Source: Bombus terrestris (lineage: Eukaryota > Arthropoda > Insecta > Hymenoptera > Apidae). From it: a DNA stretch of 64,000 nucleotides. The notes below the pieces were generated by a model, which saw only the letters and a program-made list of their open reading frames with translations, did no database searches and had not been told where the DNA came from. Made by a program: the position numbers and the translations under genes. This document shows, in pieces, positions 52,181 to 63,521 of the stretch (position 1 is its first letter; every line of letters starts with the position of its first letter). The DNA lies in the NCBI RefSeq assembly GCF_910591885.1, contig NC_063275.1, forward strand, positions 14,496,501-14,560,500, read 5' to 3'.

Positions 52181-52209
52181 TCAGGTCTGTAAGTATGAAA
52201 CCGGAATTT
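52181..52209 (+). repeat. Left terminal inverted repeat of mariner
   Basis: This 29-base end is complementary to 53012-53040 except at positions 1, 2, 7, 13 and 26 from the outer edge. The inner stretch TATGAAACCGGA is identical in both ends. Confidence 0.93.
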
Positions 52210-52353
52210 GCCTATAGATGGCCCTAGCTGATAATGTAGTTATCACTAAACTGCGTCATTGATGCCAAAAGTCTTTGTTGACATCTCACAAACATTTTCG
52301 ACTCAGAACAATACAAGTTTCATACAACAGCATAGTTTGTAATAGCGTTGAAC

Positions 52354-52964
52354 ATGTCGAATTTTGTGCCTGGAAACTACGATTTGCGGACAGCATTGAT
52401 TTTCTGTTACCATTTGAAGAAAACTGCTGCAGAATCGCATCGAATGCTTGTCGAAGCTTACGGTGAGCATGCCCTTGGTAAATCACAGTGCTTTGTGTGG
52501 TTTAAAAAATTCAGAAGTGGCAATTTTGACGTGAGGAACGAAGAACGTGTTTGGTGGGATCAGAAGGGTGTGATCTATTATGAGCTGTTAAAACCTGGCG
52601 AAACCGTTAATACTGAGCGCTAATGCGATCAGAATATCAAAAAAGGCAACACAAAGTAATTTTGCTTCATGATAATGCACCATCACATACAGCAAAACCG
52701 GTCAAGGAAACGATCGAAGCGTTTAGTTGGGAAATACTTTCGCACGCGGCTTACTCACCAGACTTGGCTCCGTCCGATTACTATTTATATGCATCGATGG
52801 GACACTCACTTTCTGACTAGCACTTCACTTCTTACGAAAATGTACGAAAATGCCTCGATGACTGGTTTGCCTCAAAAGAGCGACAGTTTTTTTGGCGTGG
52901 CATCCACCAATTGCCAGACAGGTGGGAAAAATGTGTAGCTAGCGATGGGCAATACTTCGAATAA
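52354..52964 (+). pseudogene. Degenerate mariner transposase
   Basis: The remnant encodes pieces of a D,D34D transposase. ATG at 52354 starts an N-terminal DNA-binding part, including LKKTAAESHRMLVEAYGEHA, up to about residue 65 (NEER). The sequence then jumps to VWWDQKGV, so the second half of the DNA-binding region and the first catalytic Asp are lost. The frame ends at TAA 52621-52623. A shifted frame follows with HDNAPSH (Asp codon 52671-52673) and SPDLAPSDYYL (Asp codon 52776-52778). Exactly 34 residues lie between these aspartates, the mariner signature. A TAG at 52818-52820 interrupts, but the same frame continues with C-terminal family sequence (WFASKERQFFWRGIHQLP) to TAA at 52962-52964. 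Family members are about 345 residues, so some 140 residues are missing. A second small deletion probably lies at the frame change. Confidence 0.93.
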
Positions 52965-53011
52965 AATATTTTTAATCATTTTCATACGATAAACGTGTAT
53001 TTTCTATACAA

Positions 53012-53040
53012 AAACTCCGGTTTCATATTTACATACCTAG
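53012..53040 (-). repeat. Right terminal inverted repeat of mariner
   Basis: Read on the minus strand it starts CTAGGTATG and matches the left end at 24 of 29 bases. TA follows directly at 53041-53042. Confidence 0.93.
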
Positions 53041-53725
53041 TATATCTTTTCTACCACCTACTTTTCAAATTCTCTCTGTCCACCGTCCCACGTTACGATC
53101 ACACAATATACAACATCATATCAAATGGTAAATTTCAGTCTTCTTTGCTATTATCATTTACACGAAAGCCTCCAGATCGTAAAATCCACGAGTCATCGAC
53201 GCTTTCTATCGATTCTCGCATAAAAAATGCGATCTCTTGGAACGCATCGAAATGGTAATTAATATCGAAGCAGGCGCGTTAATATGCTTGCCGAAATCCT
53301 TGACATTCCCCCGAAGGAGGCGTGTAACGCGTTATGTAATAACAATGGGCGGCGTGGCCGCGCGAGTCGTGAGGATCGCAGACAGCGCTTATTATAATAG
53401 TACCGGAGGACGACGCCTTCGGCTACGATGGTTTTCGTGTTATTTGCAGATCGTGCACGCCCGTAACCGTGCAACGTGGATCAATTGCGATGCAGCTCTT
53501 GTAGGTAGAGAGCCACGAGGCAGTGCATAGCGAGCGGTACGACCGACGTTGGAGAGACCCATGGCTCTGGAATGGAGAACGGAGGGAAAGGGTTCCCGTA
53601 TCGAACAGAGAGCGACGGTCAGAAGGAGCCAGGAAAGGGGAGGAGAGACGGGAGGATCCTGAATTGGCGAACAGATGCGCAGCACGATCGCGAAGCCCGA
53701 TGTATTGCGTTTGCTAATCCCCAGC
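53041..53725. other. Possible promoter or 5' UTR zone upstream of a candidate exon
   Basis: The first 180 bases are AT-rich. From about 53270 the DNA becomes CpG-rich and remains so to the candidate start codon at 53726. A possible upstream frame begins at the ATG near 53560 (CCCATGG) and stops within about 35 codons. An acceptor-like TTATTTGCAG ends near 53450, and a donor-like TTGTAG|GTAGAG lies near 53502; these could frame a small noncoding exon, but support is weak. No TATA box or initiator was found. Confidence 0.3.
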
Positions 53726-53835
53726 ATGGCTGACAGTATAATACACCGCTTTGCAAACAGCAGCAACATCGGTGCTGCCGGTGGTGCTGCTGTTGCAGTT
53801 GCCTTCCAACCCCTTCGGCACCTCTCTCGAGCTAG
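53726..53835 (+). CDS. Candidate first coding exon, 36 codons plus 2 bases, gene unidentified
   Basis: ATG at 53726 sits in CAGCATGG and opens a clean segment of 36 codons plus two bases that runs into AG|GTAAGTATG (GT at 53836-53837), essentially the ideal insect splice donor. Read through the donor, the frame would stop at once (TAA at 53837-53839), as expected when an exon ends there. The residues begin MADSIIHRFANSSNIG and continue with a small alanine/glycine/valine stretch, typical of a variable N-terminus rather than a folded domain. It lies at the end of a CpG-rich block that could be a promoter and 5' UTR. No family is recognised and no matching acceptor exon can be pointed to in the window. 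It is probably an alternative start of a plus-strand gene continuing beyond 64 kb, or a chance combination. Confidence 0.35.
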
Positions 53836-56800
53836 GTAAGTATGCACGTATGTACCGGCGGCCGGATCCTACGTGAGAGTACGTGTCGCACTTGTGTCCG
53901 TGTATATAAGGTTCGGGGGACGTGTACTCATTCATAGGGGACACACGAACACGCGGTCAATGCATAGGGAGTTGGGCACATTGCGGTGGGAGCTGAACGA
54001 ATCAGCCACCATTTAACCTTCCGATCCATGATCCTGCCACGTTGCTTACTCGCTCTATAGTCTTCGAAGCGGAGTATTTTGGTACCTGCTGTATTTAAAT
54101 TGTTCGTGAATACAACCGGAGAATCGAGTTGTAGATCTGAGCGTTGTACCATGATCGGTTGACTTGGCCCGTGAGACGCGACCCCGTTCAAGGAAACCAT
54201 CCCTCGATGGTATGGAGCGTCGACGATGGCTGGTTGGCTTTTTGTTAAATACGCTTGCTGGAACGACGAGCGCCCATTGAAAGGATTGGAATCGTTCGAC
54301 GCTGAAACGCCGTGTCGAATGGAACGGCTCGATTAATTCTCACGAATGCCTCCTCTGCTCGAGCCATCCCCGAGGAACGAGGCACCGAAGAAAGGGAATA
54401 AAAACAATCGACCGTGAACTTGTTCGTGCCCGTGGAATCGTTCGTTCAGCCGTCTCATAGTATTCGTAATGGAAAGAGAAAGATGTCAGAACGAATAAGC
54501 TGGAATAAGAGAGAGAAAAAAAGCGAGTGGAGAAGTTTAAAAAAAGAGAAGAGAAGAAGAAATCGACGGTCAAACAACGTTTACAAAGACTCAGCGAAGC
54601 GTCTGGTATCCACCGCGGGGGTAATTTCATTTTCCTTTTCTTCTAGCTCGAGACGACGAATAGCTGGTGGAGAACCGTTGACAAAACGCATATACGCGTA
54701 TTTCTAGGCCTTGTTGATCAGGTCCTCGAGTACTCGGTGAATCAAACTGAAACGGGCGACACTTGGAATCGCGTACGTACAAAAGCGCGAACAAAAGCGG
54801 TATTCAATGTAAGAATGGAGTTGAATGTGACCCCAGGTTTCCTGGATCCTCTCGATATGCGTATATGTACTTACATACTTAAGCTATTCCGTGGTTGCTG
54901 GGCCTGAATGGAGGACGAAGTCTTCCTGGGAACGAGATAATCTCGCTTATAGAACACCGAACTCTCGAGCGAGCGGGCCCCTCGAGCATCGAGCCGCTCC
55001 TCGTCCGCTGAAGCTGATAGCAAAAAGAGGGAAAAAAAGCGTGTTCTTCAAACGAAGAAAATCTCGGGTGAAAAGGTTCGTCCTCTTTGATCTCGTCAGG
55101 AAATGAATGCAAGGACTGTTGACCTTTTTGCGGCGGACACGGTGAAACGGGGTTAACGCATATTGCCAGCCAACGTTTCCGTCCCTCTTTCGCGCGACAC
55201 GGCAACCTCTGCGATAGAGATTTTCCTTGAGATATCGATTCAGGCGCTTCCACGAGTTCTTCCTCTCTCTCTCTCTTACTTTTATTATCTTTATTATCGC
55301 TAATTTCGTCTTGAGGAATTTATTAAAAGGCAAAAATTGAAATATCTTGAAATATGTTTGCAGCGCTGCAACGTATTACTAATTATTCGGTGGAAAGTAT
55401 TTTACGGAAAATGAAAATGTCAACCTTACGCTGTAAGAAATTGTTATGACGCCAAAAAGCGAGAGAAGTAGCGACGGCATTGCCGATGTTACTTCCACAC
55501 GAGTAAATCGTCCGATTCGAGCAACTAGCGGGTAAAGCACGCGATTCTTCCCTTTCTTCAGCTTCTCAACCTCTGACGTGCATTGTCTCTGATTCAAAGA
55601 CGACACGAAGATTGCCGGTTGATAGGTTATCTTCGGGTGGACTGGTTTCCGTTGGAAAAAAGCCTTCACAGACGGGGGACGTCGAAAGGCTTCGATTGTC
55701 TTAATTTTAAGAGAAAGATGCCAGCCGCACGATTTCATCGAGCGAACCTTGGGGGAGAAATTTCATTACTTCTGTCGGTCTTTTTGTCAACGAATACTTA
55801 CAAGAAAGTGTCTCCCTTTCCTGTCGGCGTTGTTTCACTCGTTTATTCATTTCGCTCCTTCTAGAGATTTCATCGATACGTTCACATTGCTTTCAAAACG
55901 TTAAATCTCTTCCTCCGTGTATCGTAAAAAAGAAAAAAGCGATGGAGCATTCGCTTAAACTCTTTCGAGAACGATGGGATAGTTTTTGTACCATTTTCCT
56001 CTCGCGATTGTTGCACGCTGTAACACAAATTATACAAATTATAAATATCGCTATAGATATAAGAACTCCTACAGAAAAGAAATAAACTTGCCTTTTAATT
56101 GTTAAAAATGCAACATACAAAAATTAAAATACATAGGAGAGAACGAGCTGGTTTAATTACTTTCCATAGCGTAGTGTCGGAACGTTCCTCGGTTTTTGTA
56201 CTTGAAAGAGTTAAGGAAGCAAAATAATTTCCCCGAATTAATTATCCCAGCGTCTGGATACTTTTAATAGCCGAAAAAATGGGGAGCGTTAAATTCGTCG
56301 AGTTAAAAAATGACTCGAAAGTTGCCAGTGGACGCGGGTTGAACGATCGTCAGACGCGAAGGGCAAGGAATTTCCTCGGTGCCAGGCGCTAAGTGACTGA
56401 TAAAGCCCGGTGAAATCCAATTAGGAGCTTTTAATACTTATCGGGCCCGTCGCGTCGGCTCGATGCGAACCGGCGCAACGCGGCGCGTCGCTGACGATAC
56501 TTTACGATTTCTCGAGGTGCAGGCCATGCTCGTAATTGCGCGCACTTACCGCGATTTATCAGTGACGAGGCGAACATTCGAGGGCAAACGGAGCGGTCTT
56601 TCGAGAAGCGGGCCTGTTCGACAAACAAACAAGCTGGTGTTGCGTTATTGCGTGCGGGATGTACGAAACACGCGTGCAGAATTCCGCGAATCGAACGGAG
56701 ATACGGACCGATACAGAAAGCAAGGCATCGTTTGATAAACGAACGAGCAAGAACGATGAGATAATGACCGGCCGCGGAGCGATAGACCCTCGTTTCGAGT

Positions 56801-59800
56801 GAATCGTCCTGTTGTACGCCAGCCTATTCTCAGAAGAAATATTTTGCACGATATCTACGAGCTGCGGACACGTCACGAGTCCAGGAAACGCGCATGGTTT
56901 GAAGTTGAAGTTTAACGTGTCGGCAATGTGCCGTTATTGTACTGCGAAAATTGTACTGGAAACGAGAATGATTGAAACGTATAGAAGAATGTAGGAACAT
57001 TTTGTAGAGAGCTCGATTTGATTATTTTTTGTAAAATCGTGTTGGAATGTGAAAGAGAATAGCTATTTGTTGTTCACCAGGAACAACGTGTAGTCATGTT
57101 CGACGACCTCGTTCAATTTCAGTTTTTACTAACAAATCGACTTATGATCGTTTATATCGGACTGGACTATGTATATGTATACGTATGTGGAATGCGTCGC
57201 AAATTGTACTAGATAGTCATTAATGTCGTTGCGTTAGGTTTCTTCGACGTGTTGTTTCTTTCCAGTCGACTTGATTAATAACAGGTGTGAAGTTGAGCCA
57301 TACCTGAAACAAAGTCCTCGATGCCTCTTGCGAGGTCTACAATGGTACCGATGCGGCGTTGCGTGAACGGCCGATAAGCAAGTGAATGCCGACCATCGCG
57401 GGTAAATTTCTTTCGTCATCTGGCAAGAGCGTCCCCGAGTTCTCGTGGTATTTTTGCGGGCAATTTTCACTGCACCTGTTGTTCCCCTCGTTGTCTACGA
57501 GATTGCCATTTCTCCTGGCTGTAATTGGGTACTTCACGCAGCGATCTCGTAATGGGCTATTGTTCATTAGAATACGTCTCTCGTGGCTCGTGTACCACCA
57601 GCTCAAAGGAGACCTTAGCTCAATATCTGTGGACCAAATTATCATATACTCGATTTTGCGAAGGAAACGTGAAATTTAACGTAATAATAGGCTGCACGTC
57701 TCGGCAGTCTCGCTCCTATTTAAAGACCTCTGTTTATTTAAAGACACTAAACAATAACTAAAATTTGCAATCGTCTTGAGGCAAAGGTTGATTCGTTAGA
57801 AATTAAAGGACAATACCAACAGACACGGATGATTAAATAAAATATGTATCTCTCTCCGAAACAGCGTGAACAAACCGCGACTTCGAGGCACCTCTCTCAC
57901 CCTTTGTACAAGCGAATTGAACCATGGAGAAAACAAGAAATTTCCCGAAGGACCACTGTAGTGTCGGTCTCGAACTCGCTCTGCAAATATACCCGGAACA
58001 GTCGTCCACTGAATCTTGCATGTTGATCCTACCGTCTAATCTAAATTTAAGACCTCGCGTTTTCTGCACCGTTTACGTTGTTAACATTGGATCAGAGTGT
58101 TTCCGTATCCCTCGTCGATTTCAAATAAAACGATATCGCGCAAAGAATTATTATCCCTTTTTCTAAAACAGTTAGAAACTAACTTATCCCCTTCGTCATT
58201 TTTTACTGTTTTACTTTCCTACTTTCTTTCAACAGATCGTCGATAAACGTATCGTTTGAATCTTCAACCCTCTACCAATAGAGCACGATCCCGTCAGAGA
58301 AATAGTCGCCCTCGGGGGCGACGACATTAATTAATTGGCTGCCGGAAAGCGTATCGCATCCGCGACACCGCGTTCGAAACAATAGCGGTATCGTTTTGCC
58401 AGCGTATGACAAGATGATCGATACCGTTTATCGAGTCGCGCGGCCTGTCCTCGACCCATCCCCTCCGATTTCGAGTGACTTCGCGTATGACCTTATCGAA
58501 AGTTTCGAGCCACCACGTGTGTGTACGTGGAACAAACGTCCGGGAACATAGCCGAAAAGCAGGCAACAGAGGCTCTCTGCCGTTCGAGCCAGGATATTAC
58601 GGAAGCAGGTGTGTAGGTTGCTTAACAAACAAGCAGTGATTAATGGCGGCCTCTCGTTGGTCTTGGTAACACCGTGTCTTCCTGGCACGCATCATCTTCA
58701 AAGAACGTAGCACGATAGGGTGAAATTAACGGTGCGACCAGTCAGGAAAGGGAACGGCGGTCATGAACATGACATAACGAGACGAAAAGTACGCGACGTC
58801 TAAAGTACCTACCTGAAAACAGCGAGTACAGACGGATGAACGTTTCGTATCTCGCGTAGATCGTAGACCAGCAGCCCCTCTACCGACGATTACCGCCAAC
58901 TCGCTCCAATGGAAGCAGACTGACGATGACGACCGATCTGGAATCTAGTTGACATCCCGGAAATTACGTTTCACCGTTGGCGCTGCGGTAATGGGGATGC
59001 TGAACGCGATAGGCTGTATTTCGGCAGCCGGCCATGTGGTATTTCGCAGGGATCGAGCGATCCAGACTAGAGGGAAGCTGGAGGGTGAGTTTCCAGCCAG
59101 GGAAGAATGACTACCTTGTTTTCGATAGCAGGCCGATCTATCATTCGGTCTGTCTGATATTTTTGTACTGTCATCTTGAAGGTCTTAAAAAAAGAGGGGA
59201 CTAGAATGACATCGATGAGGAGAAACACGGGGAGGAGGAAACAGGTGTTGCTCGCGTTTTGCATGCAAAAAAAGTAGAATGATACTGAAATGACTTGGTT
59301 TTCACAGAATGATACAATTAAAATATATAAAATCATTGTAAAAAGCGAAATTATAAATCTCGTGGCAAAATGGAAAGTTTAGTTCGACCTGGAACCCTGT
59401 TGAATTTTAAATTCAAATTTTTCAATTCAATCTCGGCTGGTTCGATTGAACCAATTTCATCTATCCTAGACGAGATTAAATTTGATTCGACGAGCAATTT
59501 ACTTTAACGAACAATCGAACGCGATGTAAATTTCATGACTATTGCATGGCCACGAATTGTCGTGCACCGTATTAAAATCTCGTCCGGCGGACGCCGATGT
59601 CATTTTCACCTCTGTCTGCCCCACCCGCCCGCCATTTTTTTCCATTAACGTAATTGTTTATTTTCGAAAATGAAGTTTCGATGACACTCGAGCGCGGCTA
59701 CGGGCATCGTTAAAACTTTTGTAGACGAGCCATAGGAAAATTCTAATGAGGTGCAGCTTCGTCACGTTTCGCGTTCTGTAACGAGACGTTCGGCTCGCTC

Positions 59801-60144
59801 TGAATTACGCCGAGAGGGAACGGGTCATCCGGATCGATATACGGCCCGGTATAATGTATAGTGCATCAAAGGTAATAACAGTCGGCCCGATATTTGCCTT
59901 CGTATGCACGGTCGCGGCCCGATCGATCGATTATCTACTCTCGCTTTTAAACGGATATCGAACTTCATTATATTTGCCTGTTTAGCCAGTGCCGTTCAAT
60001 TTCGCGGTTAGTTTTCCGTCCCGCAGGCGCACCGATCCTGATACCGGTTCTCATTATTACTACCAATTACTAATATGAATATAAAAAAATTTACATACAG
60101 TCAATCGATTAAAGCGAACGATTTAACCGTCTTGTTTTATAACA
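53836..60144. other. Gene-free stretch, possible intron
   Basis: If the exon ending at 53835 is real, this is the beginning of its downstream intron. No exon with recognisable protein content is seen. Frames of up to 128 codons (54947-55333 minus) lack domains. A TATATAAGG string near 53902 is not followed by a coding start. A CT run lies at 55262-55277 and a hairpin at 58305-58322. Confidence 0.5.
58305..58322. other. Short GC-rich hairpin
   Basis: Seven-base arms GTCGCCC and GGGCGAC enclose the loop TCGG. No T run follows, and the context is not bacterial, so a terminator reading does not apply. Confidence 0.6.
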
Positions 60145-60438
60145 GATTATCAAGCGTGCAGAGAATATTCGTGGCAAATTTCCTTTTGATGAGAAATTAA
60201 AGGACGCCTTTTATCGTGTTGCTCGTCGACTTAAATATCGGAGCATTTATAAATATTAATAAATGATCGAATTTGTCAACAATTTTCACTGGAAACGGAT
60301 TATAAAATTTTAGATTATCAGGTTATATTGAGAATATTCGTGCTGGATTTTATTATCGATATAGGCAGTGATAATAAAACAATATCCTTTCAGCGAAAAA
60401 TTAAAAAAGCAATTTTATTACGTCGCTGGTCAATTTAA
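60145..60438 (+). repeat. Diverged tandem duplication, period about 170-205 bases
   Basis: Short blocks recur in the same order. GATTATCA is at 60145 and 60313, GAGAATATTCGTG at 60161 and 60330, TCCTTT at 60181 and 60385, then a GAAATTAAA-like block and a TTTTAT..CGTNGCTNGTC-like block, and finally TTAAAT. The offset grows from about 168 to 205, which implies an insertion of about 35 bases in the second unit. The longest identical block is 13 bases, so the duplication, if real, is old. No coding potential is seen. Confidence 0.45.
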
Positions 60439-61593
60439 ATGAACGAAACGTCCATAAACGCGTATAAACAATCGGATTTAGCAACATGTTACAGCAGTTT
60501 CGTCGAAAACAAGCCGCGCAACTTGACGTTTTATTCGCAACCCCGTGCCGCGTATAAATATGTAAATGCGCTCGGTAGCGCAATTGCACGAGCGTACGAG
60601 GGTCTATCGTTCCCGAAAGGCCACTTAAAAATCAATTCGGGCGTGAAGCGTTAAGCACTTTTGTCAGACGGTTACGTAGCCGTGAAACAACGATCGTCTC
60701 ACAGAGAATCGTCTTCCTGCGTCTTTTCGGACGGAAAACGACGCCGGTGACAGAGGGAAGGAAACGCCTGCCGAAAGAGTCGGTTCACTCGGATCGCAAG
60801 TACACCAAGGGACGTACAGGAGCCGAGTCGAGGGTCGTCGATTCAAATTCACATTGATCGACCAAGCTCCCGTGTCCTCGTGCCATTAGCAGATTGTATC
60901 GCGCACTTTCTGCCCTTAATTAATTTCAAAGTTCCACTGACCTGACGACCGGTGCACCAATTACGAGAATGCGTCGTTACGCCGATTGCCGATGACACGA
61001 TTTGTTGCCGACGTTGATTTCCAGACTAGAGACTTATGAATCTGTCTCGCGGCATCCTCCCACGTTCGCTACAATTCTCTCTCTTCTCGAATGGAAAATT
61101 GATGATTTTACCCGGGAAACGCAGACGCGCTTTGATCTTTCGATATTATTACGGCGGGTATAGGTACTAGTCGCGGTAGATTCATTCGATATAAAATTTC
61201 CTGTAAAAAGCATTGCGCTACGACGAATAACGGGATAAAATGAAAAACAAAAGGGTGAATGCGAAGTAAAGAGATTGGTAATCTGGTTGAGAGGAAAATA
61301 TGAACGAGAAAGAATACGTGGTTCGTAAAGGTATTCGTATATCCTATAAAAGAGTTAGATTTATGGAAATATCTTATATACTTATATAATATAATATATT
61401 TATTTACTGACATATACAGTAACTATTTCATAATGTAATTCTTATTATTTTAGACAGCACACTCTTATTATTTTAAACCATAGATTGTATTAATATCTTT
61501 TGAACTCCGGTTTGTTTATAAAGTAACTTTTAATCGTTCTACTTGACGAATTAATTACATAGAATTCTATTTGAGTAAAAAGTAGTCTCGTTA

Positions 61594-61650
61594 TTGTGTA
61601 TGTATATTGTATGTGTATGTGTATATCTTGTATCGTGTATGTGTATTGCG
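61594..61650. repeat. Imperfect TGTATG repeat
   Basis: Interrupted TGTATG, TGTGTA and TATATT units form a low-complexity T/G-rich tract. The cysteine- and tyrosine-rich frame crossing it is a product of the repeat. Confidence 0.75.
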
Positions 61651-63483
61651 AATGTATCTTTGTAAACGACTGTAGTCGGAACAAATTTAAGCTTGTAAAA
61701 ATCAATCTCGTGTATCCAGAATTGTTCGTGGTGCCTATAAGCATGCACAATCTGGCGATTTTTCGAATCATCGCTTCTCACTGAACCAGCGTGAGGAATC
61801 GTTGATATCCAAACGGCGTGAAAAACAGCCTCGCGCAAACTCTCGACTTGCAGGCGGCTCTCGAGATCAGGGCAGCTAGAAAAATCCACGCTAGAAAATA
61901 CCGCAAATCGATTACGGGCGTACGAGGAACAGCGATATCACATCCAGATCATAAATCACTGTCGCGCGGTGGGTAATCGAGCGCGGAACGTTCTCGCGGT
62001 GCCAGTCGAGACCAGTCGATATTAATTCCTCGATCGAATCGGTACGATGCTTAAAGCATGGAACGCCGGACGTGGCACGGAAAGAGGCTCGTGCATTTCC
62101 TTAGGCTTTCCATTTTCGTCGAGCCGCCTGGACCCTTCTATTTTACCAAAAAGAGCCCCATTTCCAACCAGCCGTGCCGATCGTGTCGTCATCCCCTCGC
62201 GAGGCAGCCTCCTTCTTTACCTTACTCTCAGAGGCAACCCCCGCCTCTACCCTTCCAGCGAATCGCTAAGTGCACCTCGTCTTCGGCGTCCCTACTTTTC
62301 CACTTCGATATTCCTTCTTCCCTTCAAAGCTAGTCCAGTGCGATGAAAAATTCTCGCCACAAGCAACACTTCTTCCTTCACGTTTCAGTCTTCTTTTTCC
62401 TATCTTACAAATCGTCTACCTCTTATGTGTTTCCTTCTCTCTTTCTTTTAGTTAGATATCGAAAGATGATCAAAAATGAAAGTTCAACAAGTATTTTCAA
62501 CTTTCGATGGTAGTACCAGACGCGTTCCCACGTTCCATCGGGGAAGCGTATCCACCTCTTGCCCGCAGGATATTTATTCTTCCCTTCGTCCTGGTAAGTA
62601 TTCTCTCCTCGACCGGATACGAGAACCTGTCTCATCCGGCCGGTAAATAAACTTCGTAAATAAGGTATCAAGGCAACGCGTGCGCGAGCCTTGGACTTTC
62701 CTCGAACCGGTCATTCTCAGCCAGCGTCCACGCTTCTTATATGCTATTTGGCGAAGGGACGCAGAAAAATTAAGTTCTTGGTGTGTCCGTGTTGATGATG
62801 GAGGAAGGGAGAAACGGTTTCTAACCGCATGTTGGTGAGCGTAGTTGGGACGATCTGTCTAAAGGTCTGCTCACACAGCTTCCTCCTCCTACTGTCATTA
62901 CAGTAGTGTGTTCTCTGGATCTGACGATTGTTCATCAGTATGTATTTAGATTCCATACAATTGTTCCTTTAATATAATTTTATTAGCCCTCTATAACACT
63001 GCGTAATTTAAAAGCTACATACATATCCATGTATCTTTATGTATACGTACGTATGTATATATGTTTTATATTTTATTACTATCATATCATATTATACCGA
63101 ATAATTTATCTACAGCAATTATTCTTTTAGAATTCTCAAATCGTAGCGAGAACCTGTAACCGATTACAATTTCTTTTCTCATAAGCAAGTAAAATTCCCG
63201 TTACAGAACATTAACACAATATCCGCTTCTTTTAAACGAGTTTAGATCCATTGCTAATAGCTTTGATCTTTTCGTGTCACAAGATAATCAGCAAACATAA
63301 ATAACAAAAAGCTATCATTTCATGGGAACGGCTAAAGGAAAAATGAACGAAGTATGTGCAGCATTTCAGGGTTATAGAACTACAAACATCGATCTCGACA
63401 CACGTCGAATTTACTCAGGGATAGAAAGATTTGTTGACGGGTCCGACGATAGATCGTGCCGTGTGCGAAACCCTTAAAGGATA

Positions 63484-63521
63484 GTCCTGTCCGCTTGGAA
63501 ACGATCCAAGCTGAACAGGGT
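63484..63521. other. Interrupted 12-base-pair hairpin
   Basis: CCTGT (63486-63490) pairs with ACAGG (63515-63519), and GCTTGGA (63493-63499) pairs with TCCAAGC (63505-63511) around the loop AACGA. A small internal loop (CC opposite TGA) separates the two helices, and two G-T wobbles can extend the base. It is short for a microRNA precursor, and no conserved microRNA seed was recognised. Confidence 0.6.

Larger units (their letters stand above)
52181..53040 (+). mobile_element. Internally deleted mariner element
   Basis: An 860-base element is bounded by terminal inverted repeats (52181-52209 and 53012-53040) that match at 24 of 29 positions. TA lies directly outside each end (52179-52180 and 53041-53042), as expected for mariner, which duplicates a TA target. 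The left end, TCAGGTCTG, has the form typical of the family. Full-length mariner elements are about 1.3 kb, so roughly 0.4 kb is missing, mainly from inside the transposase gene. With a frameshift or deletion and a stop codon as well, it cannot make its own transposase. Its termini could in principle still be recognised in trans. Residue similarity suggests a mellifera-like mariner subfamily, which is inference. Confidence 0.95.

Noticed and set aside
53900..53960. TATATAAGG as a promoter
   Set aside because: It lies just downstream of the candidate donor with no coding exon after it; could be real only for a noncoding transcript.
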